From: an uncultured Bacteroidales bacterium
GTDB taxonomy: Bacteria; Bacteroidota; Bacteroidia; Bacteroidales; UBA932
NCBI GenBank assembly: GCA_944322575.1
Contig: CALUPK010000001.1
Span: forward strand, 62,001 to 126,000
DNA: 64,000 nucleotides
Direction: 5' to 3'
Made by a program: the position numbers and the translations under genes
Part shown: positions 35,001 through 43,019 of the stretch, piece by piece
Layout: every line of letters starts with the position of its first letter
Numbering within the stretch: position 1 is the first letter of the stretch
The notes under the pieces: model-generated
What the model saw: the letters and a program-made list of their open reading frames with translations, nothing else
Databases searched by the model: none
What the model was told of the DNA's origin: nothing

Positions 35001-35176
35001 GTCTCGTAGGCGGTCGCTCCGGGGTAGACGGCGGCCACTACGGCGACCTTGACCTTGATCTCCGGGTCCTCGAGCTTGCTCATGCTGTTGTAGGCAAATG
35101 CTCCGCCCACAACGAGGCAGATGAGCACCGCCACAACCAGTATCCTGTTCTTCAGGGCGTATTCTGCTATGTTCAT
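32048..35176 (-). CDS. RND-family inner-membrane efflux pump
   Basis: Proton-driven exporter of 1042 residues with the standard RND layout: first transmembrane helix at residues 10-30, a large periplasmic domain with YPGATAYETELEVTRPLEE, helices 2-6 near 335-475, and a mirrored second half. The TM4 motif GILVDNAIVIVD holds the acidic residue(s) used for proton relay. The sequence is nearer the broad HAE-1/heavy-metal group of Bacteroidota than to E. coli AcrB; substrates cannot be predicted. Adaptor 12 bases upstream, channel overlapping downstream. No regulator is adjacent. Confidence 0.93.
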   Translation of the reverse strand: MNIAEYALKNRILVVAVLICLVVGGAFAYNSMSKLEDPEIKVKVAVVAAVYPGATAYETELEVTRPLEETIRRISEVGTVTSQSFDDMAIITVTLKTTTPDSDTQQEWDMLRRKVNDAKASLPASAQVMVMDDYGDVYGMFYALTFDGYGYEEAGRYADMVCRELSDIEGVSKAITYGERTRCVNIDMKADRMANLGVHPTELLTTLNSQNSVIYSGYFDTPDRRMKIEMGDAYESIEDIRNLIIQGHEDDQLKLSDVADVTYGWQTPVRNSMKYDGQPAIGLLISAESGTDIIKIGKEVEARLEEIKAESVPAGMEFHKVFFQPEIVGSSINTFIVNLIESIVIVILLLMLTMGFRSGVIIATSLVVIVFGSFFILDMMDGTLQRVSLGSFIVAMGILVDNAIVIVDGILVDMKRGVPKPQCLTNICKKTAMPLLGATVIAILAFFPIFMSPDMAGTYVRDLFIVLAVSLLLSWVLALTHVPVHCDLTLRYPKGSGTASESVDPFDSKIYRWFRRVLDHVLSHRLIAVGIAVILVLGSVWCYQYIPQMFFPDMAYNQLYIEYRMPEGTAPGKVEKDLEEMEAYIRQDDNVNHVVTSLGGTPGRYCLVRAIADPSLSYGELIIDYEDYDKMIESIPRMQKELMAAYPEAYVRVKQYNLMYRPYPVEAMFQGPDPAVLKDLCAQAQSIMEESDATWLVTDDWSPMVPAVKVEYDQAAARQAGISRSSAGISVMAAAEGIPCGTLNEGGERLGIYIRSTGMDGEPVESIRNTPVWGLLPSVSSVANMETVQGVMTGTTGRADIIDALVSPLPLNTITSGTVIEWNEPKICHYNGQRAIKAQCNNTAGYTAAQARDAVKDRIEAIELPDGYTLTWLGEYDASRQSTRYLFKYFPHAIVVMLLIMIALFKDIKKPLIIVCCLPLVAIGIVFGMLAAGMSFGFVAMVGCLGIIGMMIKNGIVLIDEIDRQLSLGVEPYKAVVDSTLSRLRPVMMASMTTVLGMAPLLFDPLFGSLAVTIMGGLTVGTLITLVFLPVLYSLFFKIKKA

Positions 35177-35188
35177 GGCTCCGTAGGT

Positions 35189-36280
35189 TTACAGAAGATT
35201 ACCCGGGTTGGTGGCGGACTTGCCGGGAAGTACCTTGACGCGGGCTCCGTCCTTCAGGGAATTGACTCCGGCGGTTACGACTGTCTCTCCGGCCTTCAGT
35301 CCGGAGATGATGCGGGCGTTGCCGTCGCGGTCGATGTCATCGGCATTGACCGCCCGTCTCCGGATAGTGTTGTCCGGACCTACTGTCCATACGCAGGTCT
35401 CTCCCCTGTCCTCGAAGAGGGCTGTGGCCGGAATGCTGACCGTCCCCTCCTCGTCAGTGCGGTACTCGATGCAGACTCCTGTGCTGATGCCGGAGTGGGG
35501 CAGGGTCCCGTCAGAGGCCGGCAGGAGGGCGTAGCGGGCGGTGAAGAGCTGGTTGAGATTGGCCTTCTTGGTTATGTCGATGAGCCTGAGCTCAAATGTC
35601 TTTCCGGGATACACATCCACGGTACACCAGCTGCGGACGGCCTTGTCGATATTGACGAAGTCATCCACGGGGATGTCTACCTTCACGATCGGGGCGCCGT
35701 CGCTGATGAGGGTGATTACCGGCATACCGGCCCCGACCGTCTCGCCGGCCTCGAAGTGTACCTGCTGGACATAGCCGTCGAAAGGTGCGGTCATCTTCGT
35801 GTCATTGAGGGCGTTCTGGTGGGCGTGGTAGAGGGCGGTTATCTGCTCTAAACCGTACCGGGCCTTGTCATAGTCGTTCTGAGTGGCACTGCCGCGGTCC
35901 GATAGCTCGATGACCCTGCCGGCCTCGGCCTTTACCTGCTCGTACTGGGCGGTGGTGGCGGCTAACTGTATTGCGTAGTCGCGCTCCTCTATCTCTGCCA
36001 GTGTGTCGCCTTGACGGACGTGCTGCCCCTCGCGGAAGTGTACGGCGGCTACAGGACCCGCAACCCTGAATGACAGGTTGACATCCTTAGCCGGCTGTAT
36101 CCGGCCCGGGTAGGTGACGGTGCGGGTGCTGCCGATGCTCTGCGCTGCTGCCGTTCTGACATTGGGTACGGCAACTTCCTTATGCTGCCCGTTATCTTTT
36201 GATTTACATCCTGTTAGTGATACAGCTGCAAGCACTGCGGCGACACTGACGGCGATGGTTCCGAATATGCGGTAATTCAT
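35189..36280 (-). CDS. RND efflux periplasmic adaptor lipoprotein
   Basis: Membrane-fusion protein linking pump and channel (363 aa), tethered by a lipobox (SLTGC near residue 25). It has the expected order: lipoyl half-motifs (VAAVHFREGQHVRQGDTLAE and MTAPFDGYVQQVHFEAGETV) flanking a short alpha-hairpin at about 100-155, then a beta-barrel domain (TVDVYPGKTFELRL) and a membrane-proximal domain (VNADDIDRDGNARI). First gene of the three-gene pump operon. I see no clean -33/-7 pair in the 62 bases upstream; TACTTTTT close to the start is only a partial match. Confidence 0.92.
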   Translation of the reverse strand: MNYRIFGTIAVSVAAVLAAVSLTGCKSKDNGQHKEVAVPNVRTAAAQSIGSTRTVTYPGRIQPAKDVNLSFRVAGPVAAVHFREGQHVRQGDTLAEIEERDYAIQLAATTAQYEQVKAEAGRVIELSDRGSATQNDYDKARYGLEQITALYHAHQNALNDTKMTAPFDGYVQQVHFEAGETVGAGMPVITLISDGAPIVKVDIPVDDFVNIDKAVRSWCTVDVYPGKTFELRLIDITKKANLNQLFTARYALLPASDGTLPHSGISTGVCIEYRTDEEGTVSIPATALFEDRGETCVWTVGPDNTIRRRAVNADDIDRDGNARIISGLKAGETVVTAGVNSLKDGARVKVLPGKSATNPGNLL

Positions 36281-36342
36281 CTTTAAAAAGTATTTAATAA
36301 ACCTATTAAGGGATGGCTGTGATTATGCAAAAAATATGCCGC

Positions 36343-37170
36343 CTACTGCGCTACGAAGCGGTAGACTATCTCGCCTGCCTGACGCTCGGGGGCGTCCTGG
36401 GATGCGGTGAACCGGGAGGCGGATGCGGCCCTGAGGGCGTAGTCCCGCAGGCATTGGTCCGGAGATGAGACTGATTCTATGATTTTCACCCCGATGACGT
36501 AACCCTTCCGGTTGACGATGACGCTTACCGAGACATCGCCGCCGCCCATGCATTTGTAGGCCGGTACGGGCAGGTTCATGGCCTTACGGCCTTCTAAGGT
36601 GTAAGAAATGACTGAGGGGCCCTGGTACGCCTCGGCTTTCTGTCCGTCGTCCTCACGGTAGACGGAGACCTGGTCTTCGGATGACGAGGCTTCCTCCACT
36701 TCCCGGCGGGACTGGTCTAAACGCTCCTGGAGCTCGCGGGCCTCGCGGTAGATGTCTTCGGGGTTGTCGTAGCGGTCATCGCGGAGGGGTTCGGAGGCGT
36801 CTACGGCCACATTGCGGATGGACTGGGCGTTCTGGTTGCGGGAAGCGTTGAGCAGGGCGTCAAGTTCCTCGCTCACGCTCTCCTGCATCTGTGCCCTGGC
36901 CTCCATTGCCTCCTGGGCTTCCTGTTGTGAGAAGTCTATGACGAAAGATGTATCCCTTACTATCTGGGTGTGTATCGACCAGCTCAGCAGGATGATGATC
37001 AGGAGCAGGTGTACGATGAGGGTGAGGTACAGCCCGGCCTTGTCATCGTTATCTACACGGAGATACTTCCGCAGGGGCCTGAGCCAGGTGTTGATCCTGG
37101 ACAGCGGGCCCCTGCGCAGCTTCTCGGTGAGCGGCCGGATGCGGTCAGCTATTTTTGAGATGATTTTCAA
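36343..37170 (-). CDS. TonB-like energy transducer (TTG start)
   Basis: A 275-residue inner-membrane protein: basic cytoplasmic N-terminus of about 40 residues, one transmembrane helix (LYLTLIVHLLLIIILLSWSI, about 47-66), a long charged helical spacer (about 85-175), and a C-terminal TonB-like domain (NLPVPAYKCMGGGDVSVSVI, then ASASRFTASQDAPER). It would pass energy from ExbB/ExbD to outer-membrane receptors. The start is TTG: the frame closes upstream with TAG two codons before it and the next ATG lies after the membrane helix. This start overlaps the end of udk by 26 bases. The spacer lacks the usual Pro-rich stretch of TonB, so partner specificity may differ. Confidence 0.7.
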   Translation of the reverse strand: MKIISKIADRIRPLTEKLRRGPLSRINTWLRPLRKYLRVDNDDKAGLYLTLIVHLLLIIILLSWSIHTQIVRDTSFVIDFSQQEAQEAMEARAQMQESVSEELDALLNASRNQNAQSIRNVAVDASEPLRDDRYDNPEDIYREARELQERLDQSRREVEEASSSEDQVSVYREDDGQKAEAYQGPSVISYTLEGRKAMNLPVPAYKCMGGGDVSVSVIVNRKGYVIGVKIIESVSSPDQCLRDYALRAASASRFTASQDAPERQAGEIVYRFVAQ

Positions 37171-37765
37171 TGGTGGCTATGAGCATGTCTATGCCCACCT
37201 GATTGTGCCCGCCCTGGGGCAGTATCAGGTCGGCGTATCTCTTGGTGGGCTCTATGAACTGCAGATGCATGGGCTTGAGTACTCTCTCGTAGCGCTCGAT
37301 GACCTTGCCCACGTCACGGCCTCTCTCGATGATGTCGCGGGAGATGACCCTGACTAAGCGGTCGTCCGGGTCGGCGTCCACATACACCAGGATGTCCAGC
37401 ATGCTGCGCAGCCTTGCGTCTGTGAAAATCAGGATGCCCTCCACCAGTATGATATCGGCGGGATGGACAGTCACGGTCTCGGTGGCCGAGCGTGTGCAGG
37501 TCAGGTAGGAATAGACTGGCTGCTTCACCGTCCTGCCGTGCTGCAGCTCGTCGAGCTGCTCGATGAGCAGGTCAAAGTCGATGGCGTTGGGATGGTCGAA
37601 ATTGATTTTCTGCCGGTCCTCGAGCAGGGGGATGTCGCTGTTGTCCTTGTAGTAGGAGTCCTGGGGGACAACAACGACCTCTCCTCTCTTGAAGTGTTCA
37701 GAGATTTTCTGGACCACAGTGGTCTTGCCTGAGCCAGTGCCGCCGGCTATACCGATTGTGAGCAT
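37145..37765 (-). CDS. udk: Uridine kinase
   Basis: Phosphorylates uridine and cytidine to UMP and CMP in pyrimidine salvage. The 206-residue cytoplasmic protein has the P-loop GGTGSGKTT at residues 8-16, the PQDSYYKD motif near 36, and FDHPNAIDFDLL near 55, all standard for the uridine kinase/phosphoribulokinase fold. It lies 11 bases behind asnS and overlaps the TonB-like gene at its end. Confidence 0.97.
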   Translation of the reverse strand: MLTIGIAGGTGSGKTTVVQKISEHFKRGEVVVVPQDSYYKDNSDIPLLEDRQKINFDHPNAIDFDLLIEQLDELQHGRTVKQPVYSYLTCTRSATETVTVHPADIILVEGILIFTDARLRSMLDILVYVDADPDDRLVRVISRDIIERGRDVGKVIERYERVLKPMHLQFIEPTKRYADLILPQGGHNQVGIDMLIATIENHLKNS

Positions 37766-37776
37766 GATACCGGTCT

Positions 37777-39171
37777 TTAGAATTCTGCGGACTTGGGTGT
37801 CCTCGGGAAGGGAATGACGTCACGGATGTTGCTCATGCCGGTGACGAAGAGGAGCAGGCGCTCGAAGCCTAACCCGAAGCCGCTGTGAGGAGCGGTACCG
37901 AATCGGCGTGTGTCGAGGTACCACCACAGGTTGGTCATGTCCATGTGCAGCTCGTCGATGCGTGCCATCAGCTTCTCGTAGGATTCCTCTCTCTGGGAGC
38001 CTCCGATGATCTCGCCGATCTTGGGGAAGAGCACGTCCATGCCGCGGACGGTCTTTCCGTCGTCGTTCTGCTTCATGTAGAAGGCCTTGATGTCCTTCGG
38101 GTAGTCGGTCAGAATCACGGGCTTGCCGAAATGCTGCTCGACTAAGTAGCGCTCGTGCTCGCTCTGCAGGTCCACGCCCCATGATACGGGATACTCGAAC
38201 TTGACTCCGGACTTGGTGAGGATGTCCACGGCCTCAGTGTAGGTGGTGCGGACGAAGTCGGTGTTGACCACGCCCTTGAGTCTCTCGATGAGTCCCTTGT
38301 CTATCATGTTGTTGAGGAAGATGAGGTCGTCCATGCAGTGCTCCAGGGCGTACCTTACGAGGTACTTGATGAAGTCCTCCGCCAGGTCCATGTTGTCCTC
38401 TATCTCGTAGAAGGCCATTTCGGGCTCTACCATCCAGAACTCGGCTAAGTGGCGGGGGGTGTTGGAGTTCTCGGCCCTGAATGTAGGTCCGAATGTGTAG
38501 ATCTCGCCCAGGGCCATCGCTCCGAGCTCACCCTCGAGCTGACCGCTGACGGTCAGGTTGGTATGGCGGCCGAAGAAGTCCTGCGACCAGTCCACCTTTC
38601 CTTCCGGAGTGCGGGGAGGATTGCTCACGTCGAGGGTAGTCACCTGGAACATCGCGCCTGCACCCTCGGCGTCAGAAGCTGTGATGAGGGGTGTGTGAAG
38701 GTAGTAGAAACCTTTGTCGTTGAAATATTTGTGTATGGCGTATGCCATGGCGTGGCGGATTCTCAGCACGGCTCCGAAGGTGTTGGTGCGTGGACGCAGA
38801 TGTGCGATCTCACGCAGGAACTCCATGCTGTGACCCTTCTTCTGGAGAGGATATTTCTCGGGGTCTGCCGTACCGTAGACCTGTATGGAGGTTGCCTGGA
38901 TCTCCACTTTTTGACCGCTGCCGATGGACTCGACGAGCTTTCCTGTTACTGCGATGCATGCTCCCGTAGTGATGTCCTTGAAGGACTCATCGGGGGTGAA
39001 AGTCGCCATGTCGCATACAATCTGTATGTTGTTGATGGTCGAACCGTCGTTGAGGGCGATGAAGGTGATGTTCTTGTTGCCTCTTTTGGTCCTTACCCAG
39101 CCCTTGGCCAGAACTTCCTGGCCCGGAGTCTCCTTGAGGAGGGCTGCTATCTTCTGTCTTTTAAGTGTCAT
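37777..39171 (-). CDS. asnS: Asparaginyl-tRNA synthetase
   Basis: Charges tRNA-Asn with asparagine. The 464-residue class IIb enzyme has an N-terminal OB-fold anticodon-binding domain ([20 protein letters not shown]) and a class II core: motif 1 region [19 protein letters not shown], motif 2 [19 protein letters not shown], and motif 3 [15 protein letters not shown] at the end. Length is typical. Presence of a direct AsnRS means the amidotransferase route is not needed for Asn-tRNA. It follows the alkaline phosphatase gene by 18 bases. Confidence 0.97.
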   Translation of the reverse strand: MTLKRQKIAALLKETPGQEVLAKGWVRTKRGNKNITFIALNDGSTINNIQIVCDMATFTPDESFKDITTGACIAVTGKLVESIGSGQKVEIQATSIQVYGTADPEKYPLQKKGHSMEFLREIAHLRPRTNTFGAVLRIRHAMAYAIHKYFNDKGFYYLHTPLITASDAEGAGAMFQVTTLDVSNPPRTPEGKVDWSQDFFGRHTNLTVSGQLEGELGAMALGEIYTFGPTFRAENSNTPRHLAEFWMVEPEMAFYEIEDNMDLAEDFIKYLVRYALEHCMDDLIFLNNMIDKGLIERLKGVVNTDFVRTTYTEAVDILTKSGVKFEYPVSWGVDLQSEHERYLVEQHFGKPVILTDYPKDIKAFYMKQNDDGKTVRGMDVLFPKIGEIIGGSQREESYEKLMARIDELHMDMTNLWWYLDTRRFGTAPHSGFGLGFERLLLFVTGMSNIRDVIPFPRTPKSAEF

Positions 39172-39189
39172 TGTCGTTTATATCGTATT

Positions 39190-40392
39190 TTAGAATTTAA
39201 CTCCCATTGCCTCGCATATCCTCTTGGGGATGTCGGTGTTGTCCATTCTTCCGGAGAACAGGTCGCTGCCAGCGCCGATGGCGAAGACAGGTACGTTGGC
39301 TGCTGAGTGGTCGCCGGTGGTCCAGCCGATGCGGGCCTCATGCGATATTTCGTTCATGCGTTCCCTCTCTTCTTCGGAAACCATGTCTTTCGAGCAGCTG
39401 ATCTCCTCGAGCTTGTCTAAGTACAGGTTATATCCTTTTTCCCAGCTCAGGGTAAGGCCGCCGGTCTCGTGGTCAGCGGTGACTACGATGAGGGTCTCGT
39501 CAGGGTGCTCGTTGTAGAATCTGACAGCCTCTGCTACTGCGTCCGAGAGGCTGAGTGTCTCGAGGATTACGGCCTTGGTGTCGTTGCCGTGGCTGGCCCA
39601 GTCTATCCTGCCGCCCTCGGACATCACGAAGAAGCCTTCTCCGTTCTCATCGTAGAGGAAATCGATGGATGCCCTGACCAGGTCGGCCTGAGTCATGTCG
39701 TCCTTCTTCATATCTATGGCGTAGGGCAGCTCGGTCCTGAGCCTTCCGTCTTTCTGCAGGAGCATCATCTTATGCGCTCCGTCTTTCTTGGCTGCGAAGT
39801 CATCCATCCCCTCTGCAATCACATAGCCTCCTTTCTCGATGGCTTCATATACTGAGACTTTGTCCTCATCATCACCGGTGCTCTCTATTGCGCCGCCTCC
39901 TGCGAAGAACTCGAACTCAGAGGCCGGTATCTCTGATGCGATCTCGTAGTAGTTACCCCTGTTTACGTTATGTCCGTAAAATGCTGCGGGTGTAGCGTGA
40001 TTGATCCCGACTGTGGAAGAGATGCCTACTTTATATCCAGCGTCATGAATCTTGTAGGATATGCTCGTTAGAGCTGTCGAGTCGGGCCCTGTTGCCAGCA
40101 TGCCGTTCTTGGTCTTGTTTCCGGTGGAAAGAGCTGTTCCTGCGGCTGCTGAGTCTGTAATCAGGTTGGATTCAGAGTGTGTTACAGCCCATCCGAGAAC
40201 CGGAAACTGGGAGAATGACAGCGGTCTGCTGTCAAAAACACCCTGAGTGTGGCCCAACCAGTATTCTGTGAGAGAAACATGGTTGAATCCCATGCCGTCA
40301 CCTATAAAATAGAACACGTATTTAGCTTTCTGCTGTGCCGATATGAGCAGAGGAAGCAGAAGCAGGATGGTAATAAATGAGAACTTCTTCAT
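39190..40392 (-). CDS. Alkaline phosphatase, exported
   Basis: Periplasmic zinc/magnesium phosphomonoesterase of 400 residues. Signal peptide (MKKFSFITILLLLPLLISAQ), then metal-binding GDGMG near residue 31, the nucleophile serine in TDSAAAGTA (Ser81), RIDWASH and TADHETGG for metal ligands. It lacks the E. coli PhoA disulfides and is nearer the generic Bacteroidota alkaline phosphatases. Upstream are the terminator of the ExbB/ExbD operon and no obvious -7 box; phosphate control cannot be inferred. Confidence 0.92.
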   Translation of the reverse strand: MKKFSFITILLLLPLLISAQQKAKYVFYFIGDGMGFNHVSLTEYWLGHTQGVFDSRPLSFSQFPVLGWAVTHSESNLITDSAAAGTALSTGNKTKNGMLATGPDSTALTSISYKIHDAGYKVGISSTVGINHATPAAFYGHNVNRGNYYEIASEIPASEFEFFAGGGAIESTGDDEDKVSVYEAIEKGGYVIAEGMDDFAAKKDGAHKMMLLQKDGRLRTELPYAIDMKKDDMTQADLVRASIDFLYDENGEGFFVMSEGGRIDWASHGNDTKAVILETLSLSDAVAEAVRFYNEHPDETLIVVTADHETGGLTLSWEKGYNLYLDKLEEISCSKDMVSEEERERMNEISHEARIGWTTGDHSAANVPVFAIGAGSDLFSGRMDNTDIPKRICEAMGVKF

Positions 40393-40422
40393 TTGAAAAG
40401 GTTGCTAATAAGTTATTTAGTT

Positions 40423-40461
40423 AAAAATGGGTGTCCCACTGAACATGAGGCACCCATTTTT
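40423..40461 (-). terminator. Terminator of the ExbB/ExbD operon
   Basis: An 11-bp perfect stem (40423-40433 with 40451-40461), extendable through a G-T pair, is followed on the minus strand by a T-run formed from the stem end. It lies 19 bases after the second ExbD gene. Confidence 0.8.
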
Positions 40462-40479
40462 CAATCCAAGCAGTAAGAC

Positions 40480-40959
40480 TTAGTTCACTGTTGCGGGAGC
40501 AGTCTTTCTTGCTGCGTACATTATCTTCAGTGCGGAGCAGCGGCGGAGCTCCTGCTTAACCTCGGTGACGATACCCATACGGGTATCCTCGTCGATTTTA
40601 AGAGAGATGCTCATCAGCTCGCGGTCAACCTCACTCAGGGCCTCACGCTCAGCGGCTACGAAGTCGCTGATGTCCTTTACGGTCCTGAAGGAGTCATTGA
40701 GCTGGATTCGGGAGTCCGTTCCGTACTCTTTCTGATACTGCAGTGAGGGAGTACCGATGAAGATGTAGGAGGCGAGGTCCTTTCTTTCGAGCTTGGTTGC
40801 CTCTGTAGCCTCAGGCAGCTTCACATTCACCATACGGTCAGTCTGACGCATACTGGTGGAGACCATGAAGAACATGAGAATCATGAACACGATGTCCGGG
40901 AGGGATGCTGTGTTGATACCGGGTGTTCCCTTGTCTCCTTTTCTTATGAATTTTGCCAT
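40480..40959 (-). CDS. exbD: ExbD/TolR-family protein (second copy)
   Basis: Inner-membrane stator subunit that works with ExbB to turn the proton gradient into force for TonB. It is 159 residues: short basic N-terminus, one membrane helix with the essential Asp (SLPDIVFMILMFFMVSTSMRQ, about 19-39; Asp near 22), and a periplasmic domain. Last gene of the operon, 12 bases behind the other exbD. Two unlike ExbD copies in tandem are common in Bacteroidota. Confidence 0.9.
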   Translation of the reverse strand: MAKFIRKGDKGTPGINTASLPDIVFMILMFFMVSTSMRQTDRMVNVKLPEATEATKLERKDLASYIFIGTPSLQYQKEYGTDSRIQLNDSFRTVKDISDFVAAEREALSEVDRELMSISLKIDEDTRMGIVTEVKQELRRCSALKIMYAARKTAPATVN

Positions 40960-40971
40960 TGTCTATCCTCC

Positions 40972-41553
40972 TTATTGTTTAGTTACATCCAAAGGTTCTG
41001 CCTCAGAGAGACGGTTGGGGATGGCCTCACGGACGATGTCCTGCTTGTCTGCAGGAAGGTCATTGTATACCTGACCGAAGTGTGCCATAGAGAAGTCATC
41101 CCTGACTTTATTGATGGCCCTCACGATGACGTCTGTAATCTCAATGTATTTGCTGTAGAGACTCTGACGGTCATTCTGGAGAGATATCACACCTTCTGAT
41201 ACGGGATATTCTCCAAATCCTTCGATGTTCTTGACAGTCTTCGAGGGAAGGTCAGAACGGTCGTTGGGGTTAGTGAGGAACTCTATTACAATCTCTTCAA
41301 GCTGCGCATCCGAAAGAATAACTTGTCCGCCTGCCATAACGCCGTTCCTGGAGTTGATCTTCACGTCGAGCATATTACGACGGTTCACCTTCAAGTCCTC
41401 CAGCTGAGCGTTCTCGGGAGGCATAGGAGGGAGACGGCGGGACAGACCTGTTTCAGGGTCCATCGTACTCACCATCAGGAAGAAGATCAGCATGAGGAAC
41501 GATATGTCCGCCATGGAACCTCCGTTTATTTCAGGTGTTTTCTTAGATGCCAT
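40972..41553 (-). CDS. exbD: ExbD/TolR-family protein (first copy)
   Basis: ExbD-type stator subunit of 193 residues with the membrane helix MADISFLMLIFFLMVSTM (Asp near residue 16) and a longer periplasmic domain than the second copy, including a Pro-rich turn RRLPPMPPENAQ and a C-terminal helical segment. Six bases behind the four-helix membrane protein and 12 before the second exbD. The paired copies may form a heteromeric stator, which is inference. Confidence 0.9.
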   Translation of the reverse strand: MASKKTPEINGGSMADISFLMLIFFLMVSTMDPETGLSRRLPPMPPENAQLEDLKVNRRNMLDVKINSRNGVMAGGQVILSDAQLEEIVIEFLTNPNDRSDLPSKTVKNIEGFGEYPVSEGVISLQNDRQSLYSKYIEITDVIVRAINKVRDDFSMAHFGQVYNDLPADKQDIVREAIPNRLSEAEPLDVTKQ

Positions 41554-41559
41554 AATTGA

Positions 41560-42027
41560 TTAACCTCTATTTTTAATAAGATTTCTTACGCTGCCCCAAA
41601 CTAAGGCAAGTAAAGCGATAACAACTAATGCGTAGCTCAGGTTGAGCAGCGTATCGGTCATTTTCAGAGTACCGTGTGAGGGCTGTACTTCCATGTTGAC
41701 AGCGATGGGATCACCGCTGGCAAGCAGGTAGGAGAGGCCGATAAGCACAACGGCTATCAGCAGCAGAATACCTGTCCTCTTGAGAGACTTCTTGTTGCCT
41801 GCCATATTGATGATCGAAAGCACCACGACAAGCACAATCGCTGCAATCACCAGTGCGTAGGCCCAGAAAAGCACTACATCAAGCATACCGGTGGTGGCGA
41901 GAGCCTCAGCCTCGTTGGCGACTGTGTAGAGTCCTGTGCTCGCATTATTGATGAAGAACACTACCAGACCTATCAACGAGATGACCAGCAGACAGATTTC
42001 TAATATTTTTGTAAATTTACTAGTCAT
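41560..42027 (-). CDS. Four-helix membrane protein of the ExbB/ExbD operon, unknown function
   Basis: A 155-residue protein with four predicted transmembrane helices at about 8-26, 52-74, 84-102 and 128-147. I do not recognise a named domain. Proteins of this size and topology occur between exbB and exbD in other Bacteroidota, so it is probably a conserved partner of the stator rather than an accident. Gaps are 17 bases to exbB and 6 to the first exbD. Confidence 0.75.
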   Translation of the reverse strand: MTSKFTKILEICLLVISLIGLVVFFINNASTGLYTVANEAEALATTGMLDVVLFWAYALVIAAIVLVVVLSIINMAGNKKSLKRTGILLLIAVVLIGLSYLLASGDPIAVNMEVQPSHGTLKMTDTLLNLSYALVVIALLALVWGSVRNLIKNRG

Positions 42028-42044
42028 GATTGTTAATGATTACT

Positions 42045-42839
42045 TTACTTGTTCTGATATTTTACGATCATATCTACGAGGGAGATGGAAGCGTCTTCCA
42101 TGGAGAGGACGATACCGTCAACCTTAGCGACAAGATAGTTGTAAAGTATCTGAAGGATGATGGCGACGATCAGACCGCCGACGGTGGTAATCAGGGCGAC
42201 TTTCATACCTCCTGCAACGAGGGTCGGGCTGATATCACCAGCTCTCTGAATCTCATCGAATGCCTGGATCATACCGATCACAGTTCCCATAAATCCGAGC
42301 ATAGGTGCGATGGCGATGAAGAGGGTTACCCAGGAGAGACCGCCTTCAAGCTGTCCCATCTGAACAGAACCGTAGGATGTAATGGACTTCTCAACTTCCT
42401 CTACGCCCTTGTCGTAGCGGAGCAGACCCTGATAGAAAATAGATGCTACAGGACCGCGGGTGTCGCGGCAAACGTCTTTAGCAGCTTCTACTCCACCGTT
42501 GTTGAGAGCGTCCTCAACTTTCTTAAGGAGCTTTTCTGTGTTGGTGCTGGCGAGGTTGAGGTAGATAATCCTCTCGATTGCAACAGCAAGACCGAATACA
42601 AGGCAGGCGATGATGGTGGCCATGAAGCCGGCGCCACCCTCGATGAAGAGCCTCTTGATTTCCTGATGCATGGGAGCCTCAGCAGGGGCCTCCTCTGCTG
42701 CAGCCTCGGCCGCGGGCTCGAAGGCTACCAGTTCAGACGAATCAGCAGTAGCGAGAGAGTCCCCGTCCTGCGCAGATGCGTATTGTGCAGTGAAAGTCAT
42801 GAGACCCATAACTGCCAAAAACATGAAGAATTTTTTCAT
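42045..42839 (-). CDS. exbB: ExbB/MotA/TolQ-family proton channel protein
   Basis: Inner-membrane stator subunit (264 aa) forming the ring around ExbD. It carries an N-terminal signal-like segment and an Ala/Glu-rich stretch (about 40-58), then the ExbB core: helix 1 near 70-92, a cytoplasmic domain, and the diagnostic helix pair at about 165-235 (LFIAIAPMLGFMGTVIGMIQ; GGMKVALITTVGGLIVAIIL). First gene of exbB, four-helix protein, exbD, exbD. The N-terminal extension is longer than in E. coli ExbB and is usual for Bacteroidota. Confidence 0.93.
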   Translation of the reverse strand: MKKFFMFLAVMGLMTFTAQYASAQDGDSLATADSSELVAFEPAAEAAAEEAPAEAPMHQEIKRLFIEGGAGFMATIIACLVFGLAVAIERIIYLNLASTNTEKLLKKVEDALNNGGVEAAKDVCRDTRGPVASIFYQGLLRYDKGVEEVEKSITSYGSVQMGQLEGGLSWVTLFIAIAPMLGFMGTVIGMIQAFDEIQRAGDISPTLVAGGMKVALITTVGGLIVAIILQILYNYLVAKVDGIVLSMEDASISLVDMIVKYQNK

Positions 42840-42885
42840 ACAATTTTTGATTAGTTAATAAACAGTTTTTAAATGAGTTTTTGTT

Positions 42886-42976
42886 TGGCGGAGAGGGCGG
42901 GATTCGAACCCGCGAAACCCTTTTGGAGTTTACGCACTTTCCAGGCGCGCGCCTTCGACCACTCGGCCACCTCTCC
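42886..42976 (-). tRNA. tRNA-Ser, anticodon GGA
   Basis: A class II tRNA with acceptor stem GGAGAGG/CCTCTCC, discriminator G and an encoded CCA. The anticodon loop is CTGGAAA, giving anticodon GGA, which reads UCC and UCU. A long variable arm (CTCCAAAAGGG) and TTCGAATC in the T loop confirm serine identity. The 5' end is about 10 bases after a likely promoter start. Confidence 0.97.
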
Positions 42977-42991
42977 TTTTAAAAATATCGC

Positions 42992-42999
42992 CAAAATTA
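42992..42999 (-). promoter_or_regulatory. Promoter -7 box of tRNA-Ser
   Basis: TAATTTTG on the minus strand matches TAnnTTTG and ends 15 bases before the tRNA 5' end, leaving about 9 leader bases. No clear TTTG is at the expected -33 position. Confidence 0.55.
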
Positions 43000-43019
43000 G
43001 AAATTATTTTTCATAAAAT

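Noticed and set aside
36281-36342. Promoter for the RND pump operon
   Set aside because: Only a partial match (TACTTTTT) and no spaced TTTG were found, so I did not list it as a feature.
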